A stretch of DNA of 64,000 nucleotides from 66-474 sp050737995. GTDB lineage: Bacteria > Pseudomonadota > Gammaproteobacteria > Xanthomonadales > Rhodanobacteraceae. Both the position numbers and the translations under genes were made by a program. The stretch is from positions 38,806 to 102,805 of the forward strand of contig JBOHYR010000141.1 of NCBI GenBank assembly GCA_050737995.1. The letters run 5' to 3'. Position 1 is the first letter of the stretch. Each line of letters opens with the position of its first letter. Of this stretch, positions 16,536 through 25,368 are shown one piece after another. A model generated the notes under the pieces. That model was not told where the DNA came from. It ran no database searches and worked only from the letters and a program-made list of their open reading frames with translations.

Positions 16536-17576
16536 TCAGGGCAGCACGCCGTCCGGCAATTGCATGGTCACGCAGTGCAAGCTGCCGTTCTGCCAGATCA
16601 GGGGGCGGCAGTTGATTGGCACGATTTCGCGGCCCGGATGGGCGAGGGCGATGGTTTGCGCGGCCGCATCATCCACCACGTCGCCGTAGGCGGGCACCAG
16701 GACCGCGTCGTTGACGACGAGGTAATTGGCGTACGAAGCGGCGAGGCGTCGATTTTCGTCGAGGATTGCCGTCGGCCACGGGAGCGGAAACAGCCGGTAG
16801 GGCTGGCCATCGAGCGTGCGCAAGGCTTCCAGTTCCATGCGCATTGCGTCGAGTTCCCGGTAATGCAGGTCGTCTGGATCGCTGCACGCTTGATACACGA
16901 TCGCGTTTTCGGGCGCGAAACGCGCGAGGGTGTCGATGTGCGCGTCGGTGTCGTCGCCTTGCAGGTAGCCGTAATCGAGCCAGAGCACGCGTTTTGCCGA
17001 CAGCGCGGCGCACAGGGCGCGCCCGATTTCGTCGCGGGATTGGTCGGGATGGCGCGCGTGCAGGCAGCGCCAGGTTGTCAGGATGGTGCCGACGCCATCG
17101 GATTCGATTGCGCCGCCCTCCAACGCCCAGTCCGCGCGCCTGTGTTGCGCGCCGCGCCTGAACACGCCGTGCTCGATCAATCCGGCGACCAGCGCATCGT
17201 CGCGTGTGGCGTCGAACTTGCCGCCCCAGCCGGTGAAGAAGAAATCGACCAGTACAAAGCGACCTTTGTCGTCGTGCAAGGTGACCGGACCTGAATCGCG
17301 GAGCCAAGTGTCGTCGTAGGGGATTTCGACGAAGCGCACGCGTGCGAGTTGCGCGCTGGCGTCGCCGAGGAGGGCGGCGGCGTGTGCGCCGATTTCCGCG
17401 TCGGGAACACAGACAACCACCGGCTCGTAGCGTGTGATCGCTGCGACCAAGGCAACATAAGTCTCTTCAACGGCATCGAGTCGTGCTGCCCAGTCGGTGC
17501 CGGCGTGCGGCCACGCGAGCATTCCCGCCGCCTGCGGCTCCCACTCCGCAGGCAACCGCAATTCAGTGTGGCGCAT
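16536..17576 (-). CDS. aguA: Agmatine deiminase
   Basis: The 346-residue enzyme of the peptidyl-arginine-deiminase-like family converts agmatine to N-carbamoylputrescine. Family blocks are visible: PAEWEPQAAGMLAWPH, YDDTWLRDSGPV, LEGGAIESDGVGTIL, LDYGYLQGDDTDAHID and, near the C-terminus, the catalytic cysteine in NGSLHCVTMQLPDG (about residue 335). The frame is open 81 bases upstream, but conserved sequence begins at the ATG at 17576. With aguB it forms the complete agmatine-to-putrescine route; an arginine decarboxylase is not in the window. Confidence 0.96.
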   Translation of the reverse strand: MRHTELRLPAEWEPQAAGMLAWPHAGTDWAARLDAVEETYVALVAAITRYEPVVVCVPDAEIGAHAAALLGDASAQLARVRFVEIPYDDTWLRDSGPVTLHDDKGRFVLVDFFFTGWGGKFDATRDDALVAGLIEHGVFRRGAQHRRADWALEGGAIESDGVGTILTTWRCLHARHPDQSRDEIGRALCAALSAKRVLWLDYGYLQGDDTDAHIDTLARFAPENAIVYQACSDPDDLHYRELDAMRMELEALRTLDGQPYRLFPLPWPTAILDENRRLAASYANYLVVNDAVLVPAYGDVVDDAAAQTIALAHPGREIVPINCRPLIWQNGSLHCVTMQLPDGVLP

Positions 17577-17767
17577 AAGTATTTTGAAGTCTTCTGGCAG
17601 CGTCGTCAGCGCGGGCAGTGCGGATCGCCCGATGTTTTCGAACGATGCCCCAATCAAAGCTGCTGTTGTGAAAAGTCAGGCTACGGAGGGCCGTTCTGAT
17701 GCTCACAGCCATGTGGCAATCAAGATTGCCGGACGATCAGGCGTGCGGCGATCACGGACGATCGCAC

Positions 17768-18091
17768 TTACAAAGCGTGCGGGCCCGGGGTACGGAGCAC
17801 GCTGTGGATCACGTAGTTGTATTCGAAGTACACGACGAACTTCGCGTACTCCCAGCGATGGATCGGCGGCTGGTATTTCGAACTGCCGCCTCGGGTCGCC
17901 AGCACCCTGAGGGGGGCGCCGTACTCCCGCCGCACCTGATCCATCAACATGCCGCGCTTGGGCATGTTCATGTTTTGTTCCTGCCGCACCTTCATGCGCA
18001 GCGTCTCGGCATGCGCCGGCATCGGCAACAACAGCGGCATGGCGGCGAGTGCAAGAGTCGCAGCGATCAAGCTGGTGGCGATACGTTTCAT
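17768..18091 (-). CDS. Small exported protein, BamE/SmpA-like in layout
   Basis: The 107-residue precursor has a clear signal peptide (residues 1-28, ending PAHAE) and a mature part with MPKRGMLMDQVRREYGAPLR and a C-terminal YAKFVVYFEYNYVIHSVLR. The pattern G-M-x-x-x-V-x-x-x-x-G-x-P followed by W-x-Y and a beta hairpin recalls small BamE/OmlA-like folds, but there is no lipobox. I do not recognise a named family. It stands alone between aguA and rpmJ, same strand, without an obvious operon partner. Confidence 0.72.
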   Translation of the reverse strand: MKRIATSLIAATLALAAMPLLLPMPAHAETLRMKVRQEQNMNMPKRGMLMDQVRREYGAPLRVLATRGGSSKYQPPIHRWEYAKFVVYFEYNYVIHSVLRTPGPHAL

Positions 18092-18174
18092 GACGGTGGC
18101 TTCCCCAGGCGCTATGCGCCGATGTGCCTTTGTAGCAAAAACCGCCCTTGCGCGCCAGCGGAGCCGGTCACGAA

Positions 18175-18196
18175 AAAGGCCGCTTGCGCGGCCTTT
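18175..18196 (-). terminator. Rho-independent terminator of rpmJ
   Basis: A perfect nine-base stem AAAGGCCGC (18175-18183) / GCGGCCTTT (18188-18196) with loop TTGC. On the minus strand the stem is followed by five T (including the stem's own end), 21 bases past the rpmJ stop. Confidence 0.88.
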
Positions 18197-18217
18197 CCAG
18201 GGTAATGCGGGTGAGAC

Positions 18218-18343
18218 TCAGCGCTGCCGCGCCTTGAAGCGGGGGTTGCTCTTGCAGATCACGAATACCTTGCCGCGCCGGCGCACGATCTTGCAGTCAC
18301 GGTGCCGCTGCTTGGCGGACTTCAGGGACGAAAGCACCTTCAC
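18218..18343 (-). CDS. rpmJ: 50S ribosomal protein L36, cysteine-poor (C-minus, YkgO-like) form
   Basis: The 41-residue protein (MKVLSSLKSAKQRHRDCKIV, then RRRGKVFVICKSNPRFKARQ) matches the alternative L36 of the YkgO type. The zinc-binding form has a C-x2-C-x12-C-x4-H ribbon; here the first cysteine is missing, only two cysteines are left and the histidine position is occupied by Phe, so no zinc site should form. The longer frame to 18433 is a read-through of the leader: AGGAG lies before the ATG at 18343. It has its own promoter and terminator. Confidence 0.93.
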   Translation of the reverse strand: MKVLSSLKSAKQRHRDCKIVRRRGKVFVICKSNPRFKARQR

Positions 18344-18386
18344 GGCGGACTCCTCGGGGACGAAAGCTGTCGAAATAAAGCAGGAA

Positions 18387-18415
18387 AGTTTAGCGTGCCC
18401 AAATACTTGCCGCAA
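18387..18415 (-). promoter_or_regulatory. Promoter of rpmJ
   Basis: On the minus strand TTGCGG (18415-18410) and TAAACT (18392-18387) are 17 bases apart and lie about 44 bases before the rpmJ ATG. I see no Zur-like palindrome around it. Confidence 0.5.
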
Positions 18416-18487
18416 GTCCGCGTAGATGCCCATACTGGCACGTTATTCTAGGCAATCCAGTGCCCAAACCCTCCAGGAGTGACCCCC

Positions 18488-20530
18488 GTGGCAGCCGACC
18501 TCGCCCAGACATGCGTCAATACCATTCGCTTCCTGTCGGTGGACATGGTGCAAAAGGCCGACAGCGGCCACCCCGGCCTGCCGCTGGGTGCCGCGCCCAT
18601 GGCCTACGTGCTGTGGACGAAATTCCTGAAGCACCACCCTTCGGACCCATACTGGGCCGATCGCGATCGCTTCGTGCTTTCGGCGGGTCATGGCTCGGCA
18701 CTGCTGTACAGCCTGTTGTATTTGACCGGCTACGCATTATCGCTGGATGACATCAAGCAGTTCCGGCAGTGGGGAAGCAAGACGCCGGGTCACCCCGAGC
18801 GCGGCCACACCGCAGGCGTCGAAACCACCACCGGCCCGCTCGGACAAGGCATGGCCAACGCGGTCGGGATGGCGATGGCCGAAGCACAGCTCGCGGCTCG
18901 CTACAACCGGGACGGTCACAAGGTGGTCGACCATAACACTTGGGCGATCGTCAGCGACGGCGACCTGATGGAGGGCGTGGCTTCGGAAGCGGCGTCGCTG
19001 GCGGGGCACCTCGGACTCGGCAAGCTGACCTGCCTGTACGATGACAATTATGTGACGCTGGCCGCGGGCACCGACATCACTTTTACCGAGAGTCGCGCCG
19101 CGCGTTTCAAGGCCTATGGCTGGCATGTGCAGACAATCGAAAACGGCAATGATCTCGCCGCGATCGAGCACGCCATCAAGCGCGCGAAGCGCAAGACTTC
19201 ACGGCCCTCATTGATCCTGGTGCGTACCCACATCGGCTATGGCTCGCCACTGCAGGACAGCTACAAGGCCCATGGTTCGCCACTCGGCGCCGACAATGTC
19301 GCCGCGACGAAAAAGAAGCTGGGCTGGCCTGAGGAACCCGCTTTCCTGGTGCCCGACGAAGCGCTGGCTCACTTTCGCGAAGCCCTCGCGAAGGGCAAAT
19401 GCTCCCAGGCAGGCTGGAAGCGGCGCTGGAACAAATATGCCAAGACTTTTCCAGAGCTTGCAGCGGCATTGCAAGGTTCCATCGAGGGTAAATTGCCCAC
19501 CGGTTGGGACGCCGACATCCCGAAATTCCCGGCCGATGCCAAAGGTATGGCGACCCGCAAGGCCGGTGGCAAAGTACTCTCGGCGATCGCCCCGAATCTG
19601 CCCGCCGTGACAGGCGGCTCGGCCGACCTCGACCCGTCTACTTACACGGCGGTCGAGGGTCTGGGCGTGTTTTCCGGCGGCAACGAACCGGACGAACAGG
19701 GCGTCGACTCGGGTGAAAAGTGGAGTTACGCCGGGCGGAATCTTCACTTCGGGGTGCGTGAACATGCCATGGGCGCGATCGCCAACGGCATGGCCGCGCA
19801 CGGCGGCTTCATTCCCTACACCGCGACCTTCATGGTGTTTTCCGATTACATGCGTCCGCCGATGCGCCTTGCCGCGATCATGGGCCTGCACGTGGTCAAC
19901 GTGTTCACCCACGACTCGATCGCGGTGGGCGAGGATGGTCCGACCCACGAGCCGATCGAACAACTCGCCGGTCTACGGTCGGTGCCGAACCTCAATGTAA
20001 TCCGCCCCGGCGATGCCAATGAAACCGCAGTGGCGTGGAAAGTGGCCGTTGAAACGAGTGACCGTCCGACCGTGTTGGTGCTGTCGCGCCAGAACGTCCC
20101 CACGCTCGATCGCTCGGTGTTCGGCAGCCCGGAGGGGTTGCGCCGCGGCGCGTATGTACTGCTTGATACAGACGGCGACATGCCCGAGCTGATCGTGATC
20201 GGCACCGGCGCCGAGACCGGGCTGGTTGCCGAGGCTGTACAGAAACTCCAGGCCGAAGGCGCCAAGGTGCGTGCGGTATCGATGCCGAGCTGGGAGCTGT
20301 TCGCCCGGCAGGACCAGGCGTACCGCGACTCGGTCCTGCCGCCACAGGTGAAAAAACGGCTCGCCGTCGAAGCTGGCGTCAGTCAGGGCTGGGAACGCTG
20401 GGTCGGTGACGCCGGCGCGACGCTCACGGTGAACCGCTACGGCGCATCGGCGCCGGGCGGAACGGTGCTCGAAAAATACGGTTTTACCGTCGACAACGTG
20501 ATTGTTCAGGCGAAAACGTTGCTCGGTTGA
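18488..20530 (+). CDS. tkt: Transketolase
   Basis: The 680-residue thiamine-diphosphate enzyme moves two-carbon units between sugar phosphates in the pentose phosphate pathway. Visible signatures are DSGHPGLPLGAAPMAYVLW near the N-terminus, the TPP motif SDGDLMEGVASEA with a downstream Asn (YDDNY), and the pyrimidine-domain segment FGVREHAMGAIANGMAAHGG. A GTG at 18479 overlaps the AGGAG ribosome site itself, so the GTG at 18488, eight bases after AGGAG, is the better start. It converges on the serine protease gene, separated by a hairpin. Confidence 0.97.
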   Translation: MAADLAQTCVNTIRFLSVDMVQKADSGHPGLPLGAAPMAYVLWTKFLKHHPSDPYWADRDRFVLSAGHGSALLYSLLYLTGYALSLDDIKQFRQWGSKTPGHPERGHTAGVETTTGPLGQGMANAVGMAMAEAQLAARYNRDGHKVVDHNTWAIVSDGDLMEGVASEAASLAGHLGLGKLTCLYDDNYVTLAAGTDITFTESRAARFKAYGWHVQTIENGNDLAAIEHAIKRAKRKTSRPSLILVRTHIGYGSPLQDSYKAHGSPLGADNVAATKKKLGWPEEPAFLVPDEALAHFREALAKGKCSQAGWKRRWNKYAKTFPELAAALQGSIEGKLPTGWDADIPKFPADAKGMATRKAGGKVLSAIAPNLPAVTGGSADLDPSTYTAVEGLGVFSGGNEPDEQGVDSGEKWSYAGRNLHFGVREHAMGAIANGMAAHGGFIPYTATFMVFSDYMRPPMRLAAIMGLHVVNVFTHDSIAVGEDGPTHEPIEQLAGLRSVPNLNVIRPGDANETAVAWKVAVETSDRPTVLVLSRQNVPTLDRSVFGSPEGLRRGAYVLLDTDGDMPELIVIGTGAETGLVAEAVQKLQAEGAKVRAVSMPSWELFARQDQAYRDSVLPPQVKKRLAVEAGVSQGWERWVGDAGATLTVNRYGASAPGGTVLEKYGFTVDNVIVQAKTLLG

Positions 20531-20541
20531 TACGACTGCAT

Positions 20542-20568
20542 CGGACGGCTCGCTCGGCGGGCCGTCCG
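20542..20568. terminator. Hairpin between convergent tkt and serine protease genes
   Basis: CGGACGGC (20542-20549) pairs with GCCGTCCG (20561-20568) across an 11-base loop. It lies 12 bases after the tkt stop and 10 bases after the opposing gene's stop, so it probably serves both, although there is no T-run. Confidence 0.55.
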
Positions 20569-20578
20569 GCGTGTCCCG

Positions 20579-22606
20579 TCACTGCTCGAGTACGTGCGTG
20601 TTCTCGAGCAGCAGGTCGAGTTTCTTTTTCATTTCCGCCTGCGGTCGGGTGCCGGGTTGATAGACGTAGGCCGTGTAAAGCAGCGAAGGTTTGTCGTCGT
20701 GCGCGGGCGGCACAACGGCCCTGATCTTGGTCACATCGTCGTCGTTGTAGGCCATCGCGTCGTAGGGATGGCGCCGGCCCACGAGCTTTTTCCAGAAATT
20801 CTGGTAACTGTCGTCGAGATCGGCAGGCGGAGCATGATTGCGCAGCAAGCTGATCCAGTGGTGATCGTTGCTGTCCTCGGCAAGCCAGACCTGGCCTACG
20901 CCCCAGACCACTTTGCCATCGCGATCCGGAAAGAAAGTGAAACCCAGCGTCAGCATGCTGCTGGGATCGATTTTTTGCAGCTCGGGCGTAAACGAGAACG
21001 CGAGCCGATTCGACGCGTACTTGAAATCCTTGCCGTAGTCGAAGCCGATGCGGATGTTCTTGAAAACGTCCGGTAGCACTTTCGGATCGGCGAGGAAGGC
21101 TTTCCATTGCGCCAGCGTGCCGTCGTAGGGCAAGCTTACGAAATCGGTGAGCGCCTGCATGTTGATCGCGGTGTCGTGACGCGAAGTGGCGGGTTCGATC
21201 CGCATGAGGATGCTGTAACCGTCCGGAGTCGGCAGCGCGAACAGCTCGACAAACCCGTTCGCGTATGGCACTGGCCAGCGCCATGTCTGCCAGTGGCGGC
21301 CCCAGCGGTCGGTCCACGCGCCGGTTTTGCCTGGCTTCCCGAGCGAGGTGACCAGTATCCTGTCCGGGCCGATCGCGCGTTTCAGGAAACCCGTCTTGAG
21401 CAACATGTCCATCACGCCCTTGGGGTCGTGGTGGAAGGTCGCCTCGGGGACGTTGTCGGGTTTGCGCAGGTGGAACAGGATGTTGCCTTTGACGACACCG
21501 CCCGAGACATAGCCGTTGGCAGGCAGTGTAATCTTGGTCATCGAGTGGCCGCTGGTCACCCACACCCCGTCGCTGTTGCGGACGACGAGTTGCGGGAAGT
21601 CGTCCATCGTCGGTCCGCTGTATAGAAGCTGGTGCGCGCCATCGCCGTTCGGAAAGAGCGTGGCCGATTGCTGCGCCAGCAACGCATTCAGTTGCGAGTC
21701 GAGGTACGTGTGAAACGCCTTGGCGTAGTCCGCGAAAAAGTCGGAGAGGCTGAGCGGCAGCTTGAACTGGCCCTTGAAGGTGCCGGTCAGCGTGGAATCG
21801 AACACGTCGAACTGGTACGCCATGCGCTTGTCGTAGCGCGCCAGGTCCTTCGGGGCATCGAGTACCTCGCTCATCGGCAGCGCATAGTTGAGGTTCTCGT
21901 TGGGCGATTTCATCAACACCACGCCGATGACCTTGCCGCTCTGGTCGAGCAAGGGACCGCCGCTGTTGCCGGGTGAAGCCGCCGCAGAGAAGCGGATCCA
22001 CTTCCACTTGCCGTCCTGGGCCTCCGGGGTATTGGAGGTGTACAGGCCGTTGCGGATCACCACGCCGGTACCCAGTGCATTGCCGACCGAGAACACGACC
22101 TGGTTCAGTGCCGGCTTGGGATCGATGGCGAGCGGCGTGATCCTGGGTGGGTCGATCAGCGAGAACACCACGAAGTCGCGGCGCAGCGCGAATTTCTCGA
22201 TCTTGTCTATGGCGTATACCTTGCCCGACGCATCGCGCAATTCCGGTGGCCCCCAAAGGCTCTGGTAGCCGATCATCAATACGTGTCCGGCGGTAACGAA
22301 GCGGTTGGGTCCGATCGCGAAGGCGGTGCCGACCGAGTAGTACTTGTCGGTGCGTTCCTGGTACGGCAGCAGATCCATCGGCAGCGGTTTTTCATACGTC
22401 AGCGTGTCTGCCGGTTTGGCTGCCACTACTTCGAACGTCGCCGACTGAATCTCAGGAAGCAGCGACGGGTTCAGCGTCGAGTCCGCGCGGGCCGTGCCGA
22501 TCGTCAACCACGCGATGCACGCTCCCAGCAACCAGAAGGCGACGATGTGGGCGAGGCGCCCTGACCGACTGGTCGACGGGCGCACGGAGGTGATCGATGA
22601 CGTCAT
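20579..22606 (-). CDS. Exported trypsin-like serine protease with a large C-terminal domain
   Basis: The 675-residue precursor has a long signal peptide (residues 1-42, cleavage near TARAD). The S1-type protease domain (about 50-245) has a visible triad: His108 in FVTAGHVL, Asp144 in RRDFVVFSL and Ser215 in SPGNSGGPLL, with the HtrA-like KVIGVVLMKSPNENLNYALP after it. No PDZ domain follows. Instead there are about 430 residues I do not recognise, rich in aromatic residues (FVELFALPTPDGYSILMRIE, FAFSFTPELQ-like segments, FWKKLVGRRHPYDAMAYND). The start is the ATG at 22606; the open frame runs further up without a signal sequence. Confidence 0.85.
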   Translation of the reverse strand: MTSSITSVRPSTSRSGRLAHIVAFWLLGACIAWLTIGTARADSTLNPSLLPEIQSATFEVVAAKPADTLTYEKPLPMDLLPYQERTDKYYSVGTAFAIGPNRFVTAGHVLMIGYQSLWGPPELRDASGKVYAIDKIEKFALRRDFVVFSLIDPPRITPLAIDPKPALNQVVFSVGNALGTGVVIRNGLYTSNTPEAQDGKWKWIRFSAAASPGNSGGPLLDQSGKVIGVVLMKSPNENLNYALPMSEVLDAPKDLARYDKRMAYQFDVFDSTLTGTFKGQFKLPLSLSDFFADYAKAFHTYLDSQLNALLAQQSATLFPNGDGAHQLLYSGPTMDDFPQLVVRNSDGVWVTSGHSMTKITLPANGYVSGGVVKGNILFHLRKPDNVPEATFHHDPKGVMDMLLKTGFLKRAIGPDRILVTSLGKPGKTGAWTDRWGRHWQTWRWPVPYANGFVELFALPTPDGYSILMRIEPATSRHDTAINMQALTDFVSLPYDGTLAQWKAFLADPKVLPDVFKNIRIGFDYGKDFKYASNRLAFSFTPELQKIDPSSMLTLGFTFFPDRDGKVVWGVGQVWLAEDSNDHHWISLLRNHAPPADLDDSYQNFWKKLVGRRHPYDAMAYNDDDVTKIRAVVPPAHDDKPSLLYTAYVYQPGTRPQAEMKKKLDLLLENTHVLEQ

Positions 22607-22698
22607 GAAGGTTTCCGGATTGACAAGTTCGTGATGAGAGCCGCGTGGATGGTTGAACAGTCTTTTATCGCTTGCAGGGTGTGCAGAAGTTGGCCGGG

Positions 22699-23517
22699 TT
22701 ACATGCCGCGACGATGCAGGATTTCTTCCAGCACGAACTTCGAGCCGAAGAACGCCAACAGCAGGATCGCCATGCCAATCAAGGTCAGGTACACCGCGCG
22801 GGGTCCGCGCCAGCCCCAGCGCCAGCGCCCGAACAGCAGAACGCCGAAGATGATCCACGCGACGAGCGATAGGATCGCGGTGTGGGCTTGGTGCTGGGCG
22901 TGCAGGTTGTGGACGAACAACACCCCTGACAACAACGTCAGCGTCAGGAGCGCAAAGCCGGCGCCGATCAGGCGGAACATCAGGGATTCGGTCTGGGTCA
23001 GTGGCGGCAAGGTGCGTGCCCATGTGTTGAACTGGCGGCTGCGCAGGGCTTTTTCCTGGGTCGCGAGCAGCAATGCGAGCACCGCGGAAATCGCGAGCAG
23101 GCTGTAGGCCAGTAGTGCGATCGTGACATGCAGCTTGATTTGCCAGTCGAGCGGGAACGGCGCGGTTGGCGGCGCCAGAAATTCGTCGATGGCGAGGAAC
23201 AGCCCAGCGAGCGGGAAAAGGATGACCCCGAGCGCTGCGACCGGTCGCGCGGCATTCACTAACAGGGTCAGTGCCGCGATGACCGCAGAAACCAGCGACA
23301 GCGCGGCGTAGAAATGCAGGTCCACTGCGCCACGGTGGATGCCGAACAGCACCACGAAATGCAGCAGCACCGCCAGCGCACCGGTGACGAGTGTGGCGCG
23401 GCGCGGAACCGGTCTTCCGTCATTCAGCAGCGGGCGCGCCAATCCGGCGGCGGCCGCGAAATACAGAGCTATCGCGAGGACCGCCACCAACTCCATCGTG
23501 GTCGAGTGCATCGGCAT
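22699..23517 (-). CDS. ypjD: YpjD-like inner-membrane protein (CcsA/HemX-type cytochrome c assembly fold)
   Basis: The 272-residue protein has about eight membrane segments, with HFVVLFGIHRGAVDLHFYAA and KLHVTIALLAYSLLAISAVL typical of the YpjD/CcsA family; the tryptophan-rich haem-handling motif of true CcsA is not evident. The exact role of YpjD is unsettled. In many gammaproteobacteria it is the divergent neighbour of ffh; here ffh is 5.3 kb away with three intact genes and a remnant in between. Starts at 23517, 23511 and 23496 are all possible. Confidence 0.87.
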   Translation of the reverse strand: MPMHSTTMELVAVLAIALYFAAAAGLARPLLNDGRPVPRRATLVTGALAVLLHFVVLFGIHRGAVDLHFYAALSLVSAVIAALTLLVNAARPVAALGVILFPLAGLFLAIDEFLAPPTAPFPLDWQIKLHVTIALLAYSLLAISAVLALLLATQEKALRSRQFNTWARTLPPLTQTESLMFRLIGAGFALLTLTLLSGVLFVHNLHAQHQAHTAILSLVAWIIFGVLLFGRWRWGWRGPRAVYLTLIGMAILLLAFFGSKFVLEEILHRRGM

Positions 23518-23561
23518 GACGTGAGTGTCGCATGCCGTCGGCCTCGGGTTCCAGCAGTGGC

Positions 23562-23894
23562 TCAGGGCGTGAGGAACAATTCTCCGATGGTCAGCGCCAG
23601 CGGTTGGGGCCTGAAGTCGTCGCGGTTGCCGAGGGTGATCACCGTGGGGTGCTGCTTCGGGCAGCGAATGGTCACGTTGCGGAAACCCGTGCTTTCGCCC
23701 GAGTGCCACTTGGTGTCGCCGCTGAGCCGCCAGCCGAATCCATGGTCGGTGTCGGGATCGTCGGTGGGGTCCTTGGGCGTGAACGCCAGTCGCCGTGAAA
23801 TGGCGTCGGGCAGCTCGTCGGTATGCAGCGCCGCATCCCACCTGGCCATGTCGTCGATGGTCGAATAAATGCCGCCGTCGCCACGGGTGGCGAT
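23562..23894 (-). pseudogene. 3' fragment of a serine hydrolase (beta-lactamase/PBP-like) gene
   Basis: The minus-strand frame reads GDGGIYSTIDDMARWDAALH, then GFGWRLSGD, then SGESTGFRNVTIRCP and TVITLGNRDDF. This order is the C-terminal third of class C beta-lactamase/DD-peptidase-like serine hydrolases. The in-frame TAG at 23895-23897 lies just upstream of the first conserved block, and the SxxK nucleophile and YxN motifs are absent. So the gene has lost its 5' two thirds. A downstream ATG (23849) leaves a 95-codon frame that could in principle be expressed but would not be catalytic. The break lies only 36 bases from the start of the divergent permease gene. Confidence 0.78.
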
Positions 23895-23930
23895 CTACAC
23901 CCCGTGCCGTGCCCATGTACGATCCGAACC

Positions 23931-25271
23931 ATGACCACATCGCCCGCGCCCCCGCGCGAACTGCCGCGCAAGCTTGGCCTCGTCACCGGGATGGCGGTGG
24001 TAGTGGGCGTGATTATCGGCAGCGGTATCTTCCGCGTGCCTTCGCCGATAGCAGCCGCTGCCGGGAACCTCACCGGCATCGCGCTGGTGTGGATCCTGGG
24101 CGGGGTGGTCGCGTTGTTCGGCGCGTTGTCGATCGCCGAACTGGCAGCGATGTATCCCGCCGCCGGCGGTCCCTACGTTTACTTGCGCGAAGCCTACGGC
24201 CGCCCGCTGGCTTTTCTGTTTGGTTGGATGTGGTTGTTGACCACTCCGATCTCGTGGGCGGCGCAGAGCCTGATGTTCGCGGAATATCTGGGCTTCTTCG
24301 TGCCGATTCCCGCTGTGGCTCAGCACGTGATCGCAGCGGTGCTGATCATCCTGGTTGCAGCGGCGAACTACCGCTCGGTGAGGCTCGGCGCGGCGATCCA
24401 GAATGTCTCGACCGGTGCCAAGGTACTGGCAATCGTGGGCCTGTCCGTGGCGATCTTCGTGCTCGCACCGGGGGGCACACAAAATCCCTTCAACGCCGAA
24501 CCCTTGGGCATGGCGAAATGGTCCGGCATCGGCATCGGTCTGATCGCTGCGCTGTGGGCTTATGATGGTTGGGAAAACCTGACTACGCTGTCGGGTGAAG
24601 TGAAGAACCCACAACGCAACCTGCCGCTGGCCTTGATCGGCGGTGTGCTGTTGGTGATCGGGGTTTACCTGTTGATCAACACCGCGTACCTGCGCGCACT
24701 GCCGCTGCCGCAGCTCGCGGCCTCGAAATCCGTTGCGGCCGACGCGGGCGGCGCAGTGATGGGGCGTGCGGGCGCCTCGCTGGTTGGCGCGCTCGTGATG
24801 CTGTCGGTGTTCGGTACCTTGAATGGATCAATCCTGTCCAGCCCACGCGTGTTCTTCGCGATGGCCGAGGACGGGCTGTTCTTCCGCACGGTTGGCAAGG
24901 TGCATCCGACATACGAAACGCCTTACGTCGCGATCGGCTTCATCGTGGTGTTGGCGGTTATCTATGTGTTGCTGCGTGATTTCATGCAACTGGCCGAAGG
25001 TTACGTGTTGGGCGTATGGCCGTTTCTCGCGCTGTGCGTGATCGGGATTTTCATCCTGCGCAGAAAGCGGCCGGAGTTCCCCCGCCGATACCGCGCACTC
25101 GGCTACCCCATCGTGCCCGCGTTGTTCGTGCTCGCAACCTTCGTGGTGGTCGCCAACGCGTTGTATGCGCAGTTCTGGTCCACCATTGCCAGTATTCTGA
25201 TCACCCTTGCCGGAGTGCCGCTGTACTTCCTGTGGATGTGGTGGCAGCGGCGCAGACTACAGCCATCGTGA
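23931..25271 (+). CDS. APC-superfamily amino-acid permease
   Basis: The 446-residue protein has about 12 membrane segments and the APC signature at its start (LGLVTGMAVVVGVIIGSGIF, residues 15-34), then AGGPYVYLREAYG and ALWAYDGWENLTTLSGEVKNP. It resembles LAT-type exchangers that move large neutral amino acids. The substrate cannot be assigned from sequence. The frame extends upstream, but the conserved start fits the ATG at 23931. It is followed, with a gap of about 97 bases that includes a short palindrome (25278-25294), by a peptidase and an exported hydrolase, suggesting peptide and amino-acid use. Confidence 0.92.
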   Translation: MTTSPAPPRELPRKLGLVTGMAVVVGVIIGSGIFRVPSPIAAAAGNLTGIALVWILGGVVALFGALSIAELAAMYPAAGGPYVYLREAYGRPLAFLFGWMWLLTTPISWAAQSLMFAEYLGFFVPIPAVAQHVIAAVLIILVAAANYRSVRLGAAIQNVSTGAKVLAIVGLSVAIFVLAPGGTQNPFNAEPLGMAKWSGIGIGLIAALWAYDGWENLTTLSGEVKNPQRNLPLALIGGVLLVIGVYLLINTAYLRALPLPQLAASKSVAADAGGAVMGRAGASLVGALVMLSVFGTLNGSILSSPRVFFAMAEDGLFFRTVGKVHPTYETPYVAIGFIVVLAVIYVLLRDFMQLAEGYVLGVWPFLALCVIGIFILRRKRPEFPRRYRALGYPIVPALFVLATFVVVANALYAQFWSTIASILITLAGVPLYFLWMWWQRRRLQPS

Positions 25272-25368
25272 CGTGGCCGTCGTGCGGCACGACGTGTGAA
25301 ATCCGGCGCATGGGGTTCGAAGTGGTATCGAGCATCGCATCCCGATTACCAATCATCCGGAGTGCAGA

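Noticed and set aside
20484..22256. A 590-codon frame parallel to the serine protease gene
   Set aside because: Arg/Gln/Pro-rich low-complexity shadow; the protease frame has the signal peptide and catalytic triad.
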